A DNA stretch of 47,021 bases from Pseudomonas sp. NFR16 (GTDB lineage Bacteria > Pseudomonadota > Gammaproteobacteria > Pseudomonadales > Pseudomonadaceae). How positions within the stretch are numbered: position 1 is the stretch's first letter; each line of letters begins with the position of its first letter. Below, piece by piece: positions 1 through 7,500 of this stretch. The DNA is taken from the NCBI RefSeq assembly GCF_900108875.1, contig NZ_FNYJ01000011.1, positions 2,501 through 49,521 of the forward strand, given 5' to 3'. Both the position numbers and the translations under genes were made by a program. The notes beneath the pieces are model-generated. The model was not told the origin of the DNA. It made no database searches and saw only the letters and a list, made by a program, of their open reading frames with translations.

Positions 1-731
<731 letters not shown>

Positions 732-881
732 AATACTGCAATCGGGTTTTGAGAAAACCCTATAAACTTGGCTCAGCAATCGTTGGTTAAACCATGATTT
801 CTCGTGGAGTAACTTGCGTTGCTGATAATCTTGCGACTTCAGTCTTACGACACAAGCACCCACACGAATTGCTTGATTCAG

Positions 882-893
882 TTGTTAAAGAGC
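882..893 (-). promoter_or_regulatory. boxA antitermination element of rRNA leader
   Basis: The minus strand reads GCTCTTTAACAA, matching the boxA RNA that binds NusB/NusE (S10) in proteobacterial rRNA leaders. It lies downstream of all three promoters and before the 16S gene, the expected place for rRNA antitermination. Confidence 0.8.
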
Positions 894-930
894 GGTTGGT
901 CAAGAGCCTTTCGTCTCAACCGAGGCGCGC

Positions 931-958
931 ATTCTACAGCGTCCTCATCATCTGTCAA
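931..958 (-). promoter_or_regulatory. rRNA promoter P3 (proximal)
   Basis: Minus strand TTGACA (953-958), 16-base spacer, TAGAAT (931-936), followed by a GCGCGCC-type discriminator. It is the promoter nearest to the 16S gene, about 200 bases upstream. Confidence 0.8.
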
Positions 959-1049
959 GCGGTTATTTTCAGAAGTTTTCAAAGTTTCCTTTGCAACTTC
1001 AACCACTTGCGCTTCGTTCGACTTGGCGTCTCACGTCAGCGGGAGGCGA

Positions 1050-1077
1050 ATTCTACAGCGTTACAATCTGCTGTCAA
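1050..1077 (-). promoter_or_regulatory. rRNA promoter P2
   Basis: Minus strand TTGACA (1072-1077), 16-base spacer, TAGAAT (1050-1055), then a GC-rich discriminator. The -10 box and its flanks closely resemble those of the promoter at 931-958, suggesting a duplication. Confidence 0.8.
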
Positions 1078-1198
1078 CCACCTTTTTCACCGCTGCCGAT
1101 TCAGTGACCTGAATCGAAGCCCCTCCACGCTGCTTACTTCGTCTAACTCGTTGAATCTCAAGGAGTTTTCCGTTTCGTCTGCGCCGGAAGTGGGGCGA

Positions 1199-1226
1199 AT
1201 TATAGAGACATTGAGAGGGGCGTCAA
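1199..1226 (-). promoter_or_regulatory. rRNA promoter P1 (distal)
   Basis: On the minus strand TTGACG (1221-1226) and a perfect TATAAT (1199-1204) are separated by 16 bases, followed by a GC-rich discriminator. The spacing and discriminator are typical of growth-rate and ppGpp-controlled stable-RNA promoters. Flanking A/T-rich DNA upstream could bind RNA polymerase alpha. Confidence 0.75.
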
Positions 1227-1348
1227 GCACTAATTTCAAAATAGACGAGATTAAGATTATTGAGCACTATATTGCTCATCCCTCTATTTTTCAGCATCAT
1301 GCGCGTCGCTTTCCGAGTTCACCATTCTATACGGATTACAACCAAGCA

Positions 1349-2233
1349 ATGAACGCAAAACAACGCAGCCTGAGTTCGATCGTCTTGCCGGTCGGCATGC
1401 TGCTGATCGCCATGGCGTCGGTACAGACCGGCGCATCACTGGCCAAGACGCTGTTTCCAGTAATTGGCGCCCAAGGAACGACAGCACTGCGCCTGACGTT
1501 CGCAAGCGTGCTGATGGTCCTGATTCTGCGTCCATGGCGCACCACGTTCACCGCCAGCTCACTGCGCACGGTGCTTATATACGGGATCGCACTCGGCGGC
1601 ATGAATTTCCTCTTCTATATGGCTATCCGCACGATTCCGCTGGGCATCGGTGTTGCGCTGGAGTTCACCGGCCCTCTGGCGGTCGCGCTGTATCACTCTC
1701 GCAAAGCGACTGATTTCATATGGATCGCCCTGGCGGTTACGGGTCTGGCGCTGCTGATCCCGATCGGACAGGCAGGCGGTCTGGACATGACCGGCGCTCT
1801 TTATGCACTGGGGGCTGGGGTCTGCTGGGCGGCTTATATTCTGTTCGGACAGAAAGCCGGCGCTGATCATGGCGTGCAAACGGCTGCCCTGGGCGTCGTG
1901 ATCGCCGCGATCGTGATGGCACCCATTGGTGCGACCTACGCTGGCAGCGCCCTGCTTGATCCTGCGCTGATACCGGTGGCACTCGGCGTTGCCTTACTGT
2001 CCACCGCGCTGCCCTACTCGCTCGAGATGATCGCGCTGACACGCATGCCGGTTCGGACATTCGGCACGTTGATGAGCATGGAACCCGCGGTCGGCGCACT
2101 TTCCGGGATGATGTTTTTGCATGAGAGCCTGTCGCTGACCCAGTGGCTGGCCATTGGTGCGATCATCGTCGCATCGGTGGGTGCCACCCTGGGGACCCGC
2201 GCTGAGCCGGTCACGCTGGTCCCTGCGGATTAG
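1349..2233 (+). CDS. EamA/RhtA-family inner-membrane exporter
   Basis: A 294-residue DMT-superfamily protein with about ten hydrophobic helices arranged as two EamA repeats. The overall sequence, including the N-terminal MNAKQRSLSSIVLPVG and the SVQTGASLAKTLFP helix, resembles RhtA (295 aa in E. coli), which exports threonine and homoserine. The substrate here is not proven. I chose the ATG at 1349 because it gives the family length; the open frame extends to 794, but that part overlaps the rRNA promoter region and is unlike any membrane protein. It is divergent from the rRNA operon and likely monocistronic. Confidence 0.88.
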   Translation: MNAKQRSLSSIVLPVGMLLIAMASVQTGASLAKTLFPVIGAQGTTALRLTFASVLMVLILRPWRTTFTASSLRTVLIYGIALGGMNFLFYMAIRTIPLGIGVALEFTGPLAVALYHSRKATDFIWIALAVTGLALLIPIGQAGGLDMTGALYALGAGVCWAAYILFGQKAGADHGVQTAALGVVIAAIVMAPIGATYAGSALLDPALIPVALGVALLSTALPYSLEMIALTRMPVRTFGTLMSMEPAVGALSGMMFLHESLSLTQWLAIGAIIVASVGATLGTRAEPVTLVPAD

Positions 2234-2377
2234 CCTGTTTTTCATTCGTTACACGATGTCACTAGCATTTGTAACGCCATTGCGCCATGTTTATGCCTGT
2301 ACGCCTCTCCATTGAAGCCTCATAGGAATGGACGCAATTGTCAGGCTTCGGACATGTGAGCGAATTCAGGCTAGAGA

Positions 2378-2399
2378 CTGAACGGAATTCCCCGTTCAG
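2378..2399 (+). promoter_or_regulatory. Hairpin directly upstream of lipoprotein RBS
   Basis: CTGAACGG (2378-2385) and CCGTTCAG (2392-2399) form a perfect 8-bp stem with a 6-base loop. The stem ends three bases before an AAGGA ribosome binding site for the gene at 2412. It may stabilise the 5' end of the mRNA or modulate translation; it has no T-tract, so it is a poor terminator. Confidence 0.4.
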
Positions 2400-2411
2400 G
2401 TAAGGAAGTGA

Positions 2412-2702
2412 ATGAAGTACTTTTTGATCATCTTGGCAGCGCTGGCTGTCGCGGGCTGTGCGGCTACGTCTAAACCGGTCAAGGGCAAGCGAGGCATTCA
2501 CATCAACTGTTCCGGCCTGTCTTCCTCGTGGAGCCAGTGCTACGACATGGCGACCAATTCCTGCGAATCCAAACAGTATCGCGTGATTGCCAAATCCGGT
2601 GACGCAGCCGAAGACCCGGGCGAATACCCGCTGGGACTCAACCCCGCCGGATACACCAGCCGCAGCATGATCATCATCTGCAAGAAACCGGCGAAACCCT
2701 AA
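2412..2702 (+). CDS. Small predicted outer-membrane lipoprotein
   Basis: A 96-residue protein with a short signal sequence and a lipobox (AVAGC, Cys at residue 16) for lipidation by Lgt and cleavage by LspA. After the cysteine there is no second membrane segment. The mature part has four further cysteines (in CSGL, QCYD, SCES and IICKK), which could form two disulfides in the periplasm. I recognise the general type of small pseudomonad lipoprotein but no function. AAGGA lies 6-8 bases before the ATG. Confidence 0.8.
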   Translation: MKYFLIILAALAVAGCAATSKPVKGKRGIHINCSGLSSSWSQCYDMATNSCESKQYRVIAKSGDAAEDPGEYPLGLNPAGYTSRSMIIICKKPAKP

Positions 2703-2728
2703 GCCTCGAGCCACTCACAGGAAGGAAG

Positions 2729-2753
2729 CACCACCGCCGCAAAGGCGGTGGTG
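2729..2753. terminator. Possible bidirectional terminator hairpin
   Basis: A perfect 10-bp GC-rich stem (CACCACCGCC / GGCGGTGGTG) with a 5-base loop lies between the convergent lipoprotein and aminopeptidase genes. Neither side has a good T-tract, so termination is plausible from position and stem strength only. Confidence 0.5.
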
Positions 2754-2763
2754 AACGGCCAGA

Positions 2764-4572
2764 TCAGACAGCCTTTGTACGAAGGTTCAGCCAGTCAAGC
2801 GCGACACCCTCAAGCAGCGGCGCCAGACGCTTCCTGACTTCTGCGTGGTAGTCATTCAGCCAGTCACGCTCTTCTGCAGTAAGCAGGTGGATTTCCAGGC
2901 AACGCGTGTCGATTGGGCAGAGGGTCAGGGTTTCGAATTTGAGGAATTCGCCGAACTCGGTTTTCCCCGCCGGCTGGTTGATTACCAGATTCTCGATGCG
3001 CACACCCCACTGTCCCGGACGATAGGTACCCGGCTCGATAGACGTGATCATGCCCGGCAGCATCGCAGTTTGCGGTGTCGCCGGTGCCTGATAGGCGATG
3101 ACTTGCGGTCCTTCGTGCACGTTCAGGAAATAACCGACGCCATGGCCGGTGCCGTGACCGTAGTTGACGCCCTCGGCCCAGATCGGTGCGCGCGCAATGG
3201 CGTCCAGCAGAGGCGACAGAATGCCTCGCGGAAAATGCGCCCGCGACAAGGCGATCACACCCTTGAGCACCCGCGTGCAGTCGCGTTTCTGCTCTGGCGA
3301 AGGATTCCCGATCGGGACCATGCGCGTGATGTCAGTGGTGCCGCCCAGGTACTGGCCGCCGGAATCGATGAGCAACAGCCCGTCGCCCTCGATCTGCGCG
3401 TGTTCCTGCTCAGTGGCGCGGTAGTGAGGCATCGCACCGTTGCCATTGAAGCCGGCGATGGTGGCGAAGCTCTGGGAAATGTAGTCAGGCCGGCGGGCGC
3501 GAGCCGCGCTGAGTTTTTCATCGATGATCAGTTCACTGACCGGCTCGTGGCCCAGCGCGGAGTCCAGCCAGGCGAAGAATTCGCACAACGCTGCACCGTC
3601 CTGTTCCATGGCCTTGCGTATGTGCTGCGCATCGGCCTCGCTTTTCTGCGACTTGAACAAGGTGGTCGGGTTAAGGCCCTCGACCAGCGTGACCTCGCTG
3701 TCCAGATAGTCGAGCAAACCGCAGGTGACCCGTGCCGGATCCACCAGAAGCCGGGCATCACGAGGGACTTCGCGCAAGGCAGCGCCGATGCGGGTGTATT
3801 CATGCAGCGTGATGCCGTCGTCTTCGAGCACCTTGCGCAGCTGCGGGTCGACTTTGTCCGACGCGACGAAAAGGTTGACGCTGTCGGGCCCGATCAGCGC
3901 GAAGGCAATGAACACCGGGTTGTAGGGAACGTCTGCGCCGCGCAGGTTAAACAGCCAGGCGATGTCATCCAGGGTTGCGAGAAAATGCCAGTCCGCGCCT
4001 TTCTCGCTCAACGCTGCGCGCAGGCGACTCAGTCGCTCACTGCGAAGCTCGGTGGCCTGAGGTGCGACGTGCTCATAAACAGGCTGGTTGGGCAGCTGCG
4101 GCCGGTCGTCCCACAACTGAGTCAGCAGATCGAGATCGGTACGCAATCTTGCGCCGCGGGCGTAGAGGTTGCTCGCCAACGTGCGGGACGATGCAACGGC
4201 CAGCACGGCACCGTCCACTGCGACCACCGAATCGGTCTTCGCCTGCTCGGCGAGCCATTCCAAAGGACCGCCCTGCCCCGGTTGCAGTTTGACCAGCTCA
4301 ATGCCGCTGCCGGCAAGTTCTTTGCTGGCCTGCTCCCAATAACGACTGTCGGCCCAGACGCCTGCGAAATCCTGGGTGACGATCAGGGTGCCGACCGAAC
4401 CCTGGAAGCCCGACATCCACTGCCGGCCTTGCCAGTAACCTGGCAGATATTCTGAGAGGTGAGGGTCGGCCGAGGGCACCAGCCAGGCGTCGATGCCTTC
4501 ACGACTCATCAGCACACGTGCCTGCGCCAGGCGTTGCGGCACCACTCCAGTGGGTTTGGACTGCGTATTCAT
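2764..4572 (-). CDS. Xaa-Pro aminopeptidase (three-domain aminopeptidase P, M24B)
   Basis: A 602-residue cytosolic metallopeptidase that removes N-terminal residues preceding proline. Two creatinase-like N-terminal domains precede a C-terminal pita-bread M24 domain. Metal ligands are visible: two Asp in LLIDSGGQYLGGTTDITR, His in GHGTGHGVGYF and the two Glu in SIEPGTYRPG and VRIENLV. The length matches the eukaryotic-type APP1 family (about 600 aa) rather than the 440-aa PepP. The start at 4572 is preceded by AGGAG at good spacing; the open frame extends further upstream without coding character. Monocistronic and divergent from the exopolysaccharide region. Confidence 0.93.
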   Translation of the reverse strand: MNTQSKPTGVVPQRLAQARVLMSREGIDAWLVPSADPHLSEYLPGYWQGRQWMSGFQGSVGTLIVTQDFAGVWADSRYWEQASKELAGSGIELVKLQPGQGGPLEWLAEQAKTDSVVAVDGAVLAVASSRTLASNLYARGARLRTDLDLLTQLWDDRPQLPNQPVYEHVAPQATELRSERLSRLRAALSEKGADWHFLATLDDIAWLFNLRGADVPYNPVFIAFALIGPDSVNLFVASDKVDPQLRKVLEDDGITLHEYTRIGAALREVPRDARLLVDPARVTCGLLDYLDSEVTLVEGLNPTTLFKSQKSEADAQHIRKAMEQDGAALCEFFAWLDSALGHEPVSELIIDEKLSAARARRPDYISQSFATIAGFNGNGAMPHYRATEQEHAQIEGDGLLLIDSGGQYLGGTTDITRMVPIGNPSPEQKRDCTRVLKGVIALSRAHFPRGILSPLLDAIARAPIWAEGVNYGHGTGHGVGYFLNVHEGPQVIAYQAPATPQTAMLPGMITSIEPGTYRPGQWGVRIENLVINQPAGKTEFGEFLKFETLTLCPIDTRCLEIHLLTAEERDWLNDYHAEVRKRLAPLLEGVALDWLNLRTKAV

Positions 4573-4842
4573 TGAATCTCCTGCTGACCCGAAATATTTG
4601 CGTCGCACGCCCCCGATAATGGAGCAGGCCCAAAGGCTGAGCAACCGCAACAACGCAACCCGGGACGCCAAGCTCGCGCTTCCGGACCATCGATTCAATG
4701 GAAAGTTACGACCTGACCGTAAATATCAAATAAACAAGGACGACTTATATCAATCTGCAACATTCATATGAACCACGATTAAGTTTTCTCTCTCTTGGCT
4801 ATTACGCTTGCTCGAATTAAGACAACTAATGCCCCCGTCAAC

Positions 4843-4859
4843 CGTTCAATTATTGAACG
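4843..4859. promoter_or_regulatory. 17-bp palindrome, candidate operator
   Basis: CGTTCAATTATTGAACG is a perfect dyad with 8-base arms around one central base, in A/T-rich DNA between the aminopeptidase and the exopolysaccharide operon. It could bind a dimeric repressor or activator of either gene. No known consensus is matched with confidence. Confidence 0.35.
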
Positions 4860-5079
4860 CCATAATTCTGTTACTCCCCCGTGGCGTCCAACTTCTGGCG
4901 TTGGAAAAATGCCTCCCAGGCCCTTTGTCGACGCTGGCGGCGCAGCCAGGCAGACAGCGGAAAAACGTCATTTAGCCGTACGGGTACTTCGCTGGATTTT
5001 TGACTGTCTTTAAAATCAATACGTTATGCCCGCATTCGACCCGCTTATCAAAAACTTAACAGAATGTTGGCGAAATAAT

Positions 5080-5109
5080 TTGACAGGAACTGCGCCGCCG
5101 TCGATATAT
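5080..5109 (+). promoter_or_regulatory. Candidate sigma-70 promoter of the exopolysaccharide operon
   Basis: A perfect TTGACA (5080-5085) is followed 18 bases later by ATATAT (5104-5109), within GATATATATG. The -10 match is weak and the spacing is at the long limit, so this may be an activator-dependent or low-level promoter. It is the best candidate I see upstream of the ops elements. Confidence 0.4.
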
Positions 5110-5291
5110 ATGCGTGTCCAATGTTTTCCCGTTTTACCAGCGCAGCCAAAGAGCCGCGCGCGGAAGGCATTTCGACTTCTTCATGTTGTACCTGCCAAAG
5201 AAGTTAATGACCTGAACGGTGTGTTTCCTGCGCCGGTGGGCACTTCTTGGGTTCAAGAAATGTTTTTCGAATTGCTGAAAGTGCTCGGCGG

Positions 5292-5302
5292 GGCGGTAGC
5301 TT
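5292..5302 (+). promoter_or_regulatory. ops element 1 (JUMPstart core)
   Basis: GGCGGTAGCTT fits the ops consensus GGCGGTAGNNT, at which RfaH-type factors are recruited to paused RNA polymerase. It is preceded by GG, as in enterobacterial JUMPstart sequences, and lies in the leader of a polysaccharide operon that encodes a RfaH homologue. Confidence 0.72.
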
Positions 5303-5389
5303 TGCCCAACGGTTTCCAACGCTCGGTTTCCAGGCGAATGACCGACGAGCATCACCACTCTGGATACAACGGCAGGATCTGCAGATTCG

Positions 5390-5401
5390 GGCGGTAGCGT
5401 G
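5390..5401 (+). promoter_or_regulatory. ops element 2 (exact JUMPstart core)
   Basis: GGCGGTAGCGTG is identical to the ops core at the end of the classical 39-bp enterobacterial JUMPstart sequence. It sits 98 bases after the first copy and about 55 bases before the start codon of the first structural gene, the expected position for RfaH loading. Confidence 0.85.
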
Positions 5402-5455
5402 TCTGGCGCCCGATAACCGGCTGCAACGATCCACTTGATGCGAGGACGCAACGCA

Positions 5456-6250
5456 ATGCCTTTATCTTTCGACATGGATGAGCAGCTGGCCCGACGCCTG
5501 GCTGACGAAATCGATACCAACGGCTTTGCGAAGATCATCGGCGCAGTCAGCGAGTCTGACTTGCAGCAGTTACGGCTGTGGACCGATGAGCAGGCACGCA
5601 AGCACCACGGCGAGTATTTCGCCTACCACGGCGAGGCCAGTCTGGGCGACAGCTTGCTGGCCAGCTACTGGAGCGACCCCCAGTTCAAGGCGCTGCTCGG
5701 CCGCCTTTATAAGCATGCCGCCCGACGCGATGCCGCCAGTGACCGGATCTTCCCGGTGCTGCGTTGCGTACAGGGCAATCAAGGTAAGCGCGAATCCAAC
5801 AGCTTCCATTACGACGCGAGTCTGGTCACTGCGCTGATTCCTGTGTTCATCCCCAGCGAGGGCCAGGAGCGTGGCGATCTGATGCTCTTCCCCAACATTC
5901 GGCGCGTGCGCGCCTGGGTGTTGTTCAACGTGATCGAGAAGGCCTTGCTGCAAAACAAGATCACCCGCAGCTGGATCATCAAAGGCATGCAGCGCAACTG
6001 GCTCAAGCCTTACGTGCTGCGTCTGGAGCCCGGCAACGTTTACTTCTTCTGGGGCTATCGCACCCTGCACGCCAACCAGGCATGCAGCCCGGGCCTGAAG
6101 CGCGCCACGGCATTGTTCCATTTCGGTGACCCGCACACCGGCAGCCTGGCGACACGCCTGATTCTCAGCATCAACCAGAGCCGGGCGCGCCGAATGAGCA
6201 ACAAGGCCGGCAACCCGCCGCCCGCTTCGACGCCCACGCACACCGATTGA
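5456..6250 (+). CDS. PhyH-like Fe(II)/2-oxoglutarate dioxygenase, first gene of EPS operon
   Basis: A 264-residue protein with a probable non-haem iron site: H118-x-D120 in FHYD, a distal His (H205 in YRTLHAN) and an Arg (R216 in GLKRAT) placed to bind 2-oxoglutarate. This layout resembles the phytanoyl-CoA dioxygenase family, which hydroxylates unactivated carbons. No signal peptide is visible, so it should act in the cytoplasm. The ATG at 5456 is preceded by GAGGA; the frame opens at 5435 but those codons overlap this ribosome binding site. Its place at the head of the operon suggests it modifies a sugar nucleotide or an acyl substituent. The substrate is unknown. Confidence 0.75.
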   Translation: MPLSFDMDEQLARRLADEIDTNGFAKIIGAVSESDLQQLRLWTDEQARKHHGEYFAYHGEASLGDSLLASYWSDPQFKALLGRLYKHAARRDAASDRIFPVLRCVQGNQGKRESNSFHYDASLVTALIPVFIPSEGQERGDLMLFPNIRRVRAWVLFNVIEKALLQNKITRSWIIKGMQRNWLKPYVLRLEPGNVYFFWGYRTLHANQACSPGLKRATALFHFGDPHTGSLATRLILSINQSRARRMSNKAGNPPPASTPTHTD

Positions 6251-6333
6251 GCCGCTGCACATTGCCGCACCTCACTGCTTCGCATGCCCCGCCGTGAAAG
6301 CTCTCAAGCATTACATCAGAAACGGAGACTTCG

Positions 6334-7455
6334 ATGATCAACGTAACCAAGACTTACCTGGGCGATATCGACAAGTTCAAGACGTACGTCGAAGGCATCT
6401 ATGCGCGTGGCTGGCTGACCAACCACGGGCCGCTGGTGTGTGAACTGGAGCAGCGGCTCAAGGATTATCTGGGGGTCAGGCATGTGATCCTCACCAACAA
6501 CGGCACGCTGGCGCTTCAAGTCGCATATCGCGCACTGGGCCTGAGCGGCAGCGCGGTCACCACGCCATTCAGCTTCGTGGCCACCAGCAGCTCGTTGCAA
6601 TGGGAAGGCATCCGCCCGATCTTCGCCGACATCGACGCGCAGACCTGGAACATTTCGCCGGAGCACATTGAGAGTCGCATCGTTTCCGACACCACGGCCA
6701 TCGTCGGCACCCACGTGTTCGGCAATCCCTGTGCGGTCGAGCGCATCGAAGAGATCGCGCGTCGGCGCAATCTGAAAGTCGTGTACGACGGCGCCCATGC
6801 CTTCGCCGTGCGCCATGCCGGACAGTCAGTGCTGAACTGGGGCGACATCAGCACATTGAGCTTCCACGCGACCAAGTTGTTTCACACCATCGAAGGTGGC
6901 GCGATCATCACCAACGATGACGAACTGGCGCGCCGTGTTCACCTGCTGTGCAACTTCGGCATCGTCGACGTCGACAAGATCGACGGCATCGGCATCAATG
7001 CCAAGCTCAACGAATTCTCCGCTGCAATGGGTCTGTGCATCCTCGACGATATCGAGAACATCCTTCAGCAGCGCGCGGAAATCGCCCACCGCTACACCAC
7101 TCGCCTGAACGACTACGTCGACCTGCAGAAAGCGGAAAACGACAGTCAGCTCAACAACAGTTATTACCCGATCGCGCTGAGCGACGAACAACAGCTGCTG
7201 CGTCTGCGTTCGGCGCTGAACACCAACGGGATCAATCCTCGGCGTTATTTTTACCCGTCGCTGGACACCCTCGAATACCTGCAACCGCAGGCGGCGCAAA
7301 CTGCTTCGCGCTCATTGAGCGAACGCGTGCTGTGCCTGCCGATTTATCCAGGCCTGCTGCCGGAAGATCAGGAACGCGTGATCAACACGGTGATCGCCGA
7401 ATGCGCCACAACCCGCATGCCCTACCGCGTACCGTCGCTGGCCCAGGTCATCTGA
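6334..7455 (+). CDS. DegT/DnrJ/EryC1/StrS sugar aminotransferase, VioA-like
   Basis: A 373-residue PLP-dependent aminotransferase. Lys181 in SFHATKLFHT is the Schiff-base lysine, and D152 in YDGAHAF should contact the pyridine nitrogen. The N-terminal GWLTNHGPLV and ITTPFSFVAT-like segments resemble VioA, which converts dTDP-4-keto-6-deoxyglucose to dTDP-4-amino-4,6-dideoxyglucose (viosamine, Qui4N). The precursor-making RmlA/RmlB enzymes are not in the window and would come from elsewhere. It lies 83 bases after the dioxygenase and 45 before the flippase. The family is certain; the exact sugar is an inference from similarity I recall. Confidence 0.9.
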   Translation: MINVTKTYLGDIDKFKTYVEGIYARGWLTNHGPLVCELEQRLKDYLGVRHVILTNNGTLALQVAYRALGLSGSAVTTPFSFVATSSSLQWEGIRPIFADIDAQTWNISPEHIESRIVSDTTAIVGTHVFGNPCAVERIEEIARRRNLKVVYDGAHAFAVRHAGQSVLNWGDISTLSFHATKLFHTIEGGAIITNDDELARRVHLLCNFGIVDVDKIDGIGINAKLNEFSAAMGLCILDDIENILQQRAEIAHRYTTRLNDYVDLQKAENDSQLNNSYYPIALSDEQQLLRLRSALNTNGINPRRYFYPSLDTLEYLQPQAAQTASRSLSERVLCLPIYPGLLPEDQERVINTVIAECATTRMPYRVPSLAQVI

Positions 7456-7500
7456 CGGCCGACTGCACTTACGCTGACGTTCTGGCGAAAAGGACATCCC

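Larger units (their letters stand above)
732..1348 (-). other. rRNA operon leader and promoter region (no protein gene)
   Basis: This 617-base stretch lies between the 16S 5' end and the divergently transcribed exporter. It holds three tandem sigma-70 promoters, a boxA element and the 16S leader, all reading leftward. The stretch upstream of the distal promoter (about 1227-1275) is A/T rich and could serve as an UP element. An open reading frame crosses the region in frame with the exporter, but its composition and the lack of homology show it is not coding. Confidence 0.85.
4573..5455 (+). other. Long upstream and leader region of the exopolysaccharide operon
   Basis: An 883-base stretch without a convincing gene. 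The left part, up to about 5070, is unusually A/T rich compared with the flanking genes and contains a 17-bp palindrome (4843-4859). A possible sigma-70 promoter lies at 5080-5109. The right part (about 5115-5455) would be a 5' leader of around 340 bases with two ops elements. Short open frames here lack ribosome binding sites and recognisable sequence. Confidence 0.7.

Noticed and set aside
794..1348. 185-codon N-terminal extension of the RhtA-like exporter
   Set aside because: It overlaps the rRNA promoters and boxA, and the exporter reaches full family length from the ATG at 1349.
2845..4455. Long plus-strand open frame of 536 codons opposite the aminopeptidase
   Set aside because: It is a shadow of the minus-strand aminopeptidase gene, caused by high GC codon use; its product is low-complexity Arg/Gln-rich and without domains.
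4796..4811. Sigma-54-like TGGCTATTACGCTTGC upstream of the EPS operon
   Set aside because: The spacing between GG and GC is 11 bases, not 10, which generally abolishes RpoN recognition, and it is more than 600 bases from the first gene.
5026..5397. Open frame of 123 codons in the EPS leader
   Set aside because: It spans the promoter candidate and the first ops element, has no ribosome binding site and no recognisable sequence.
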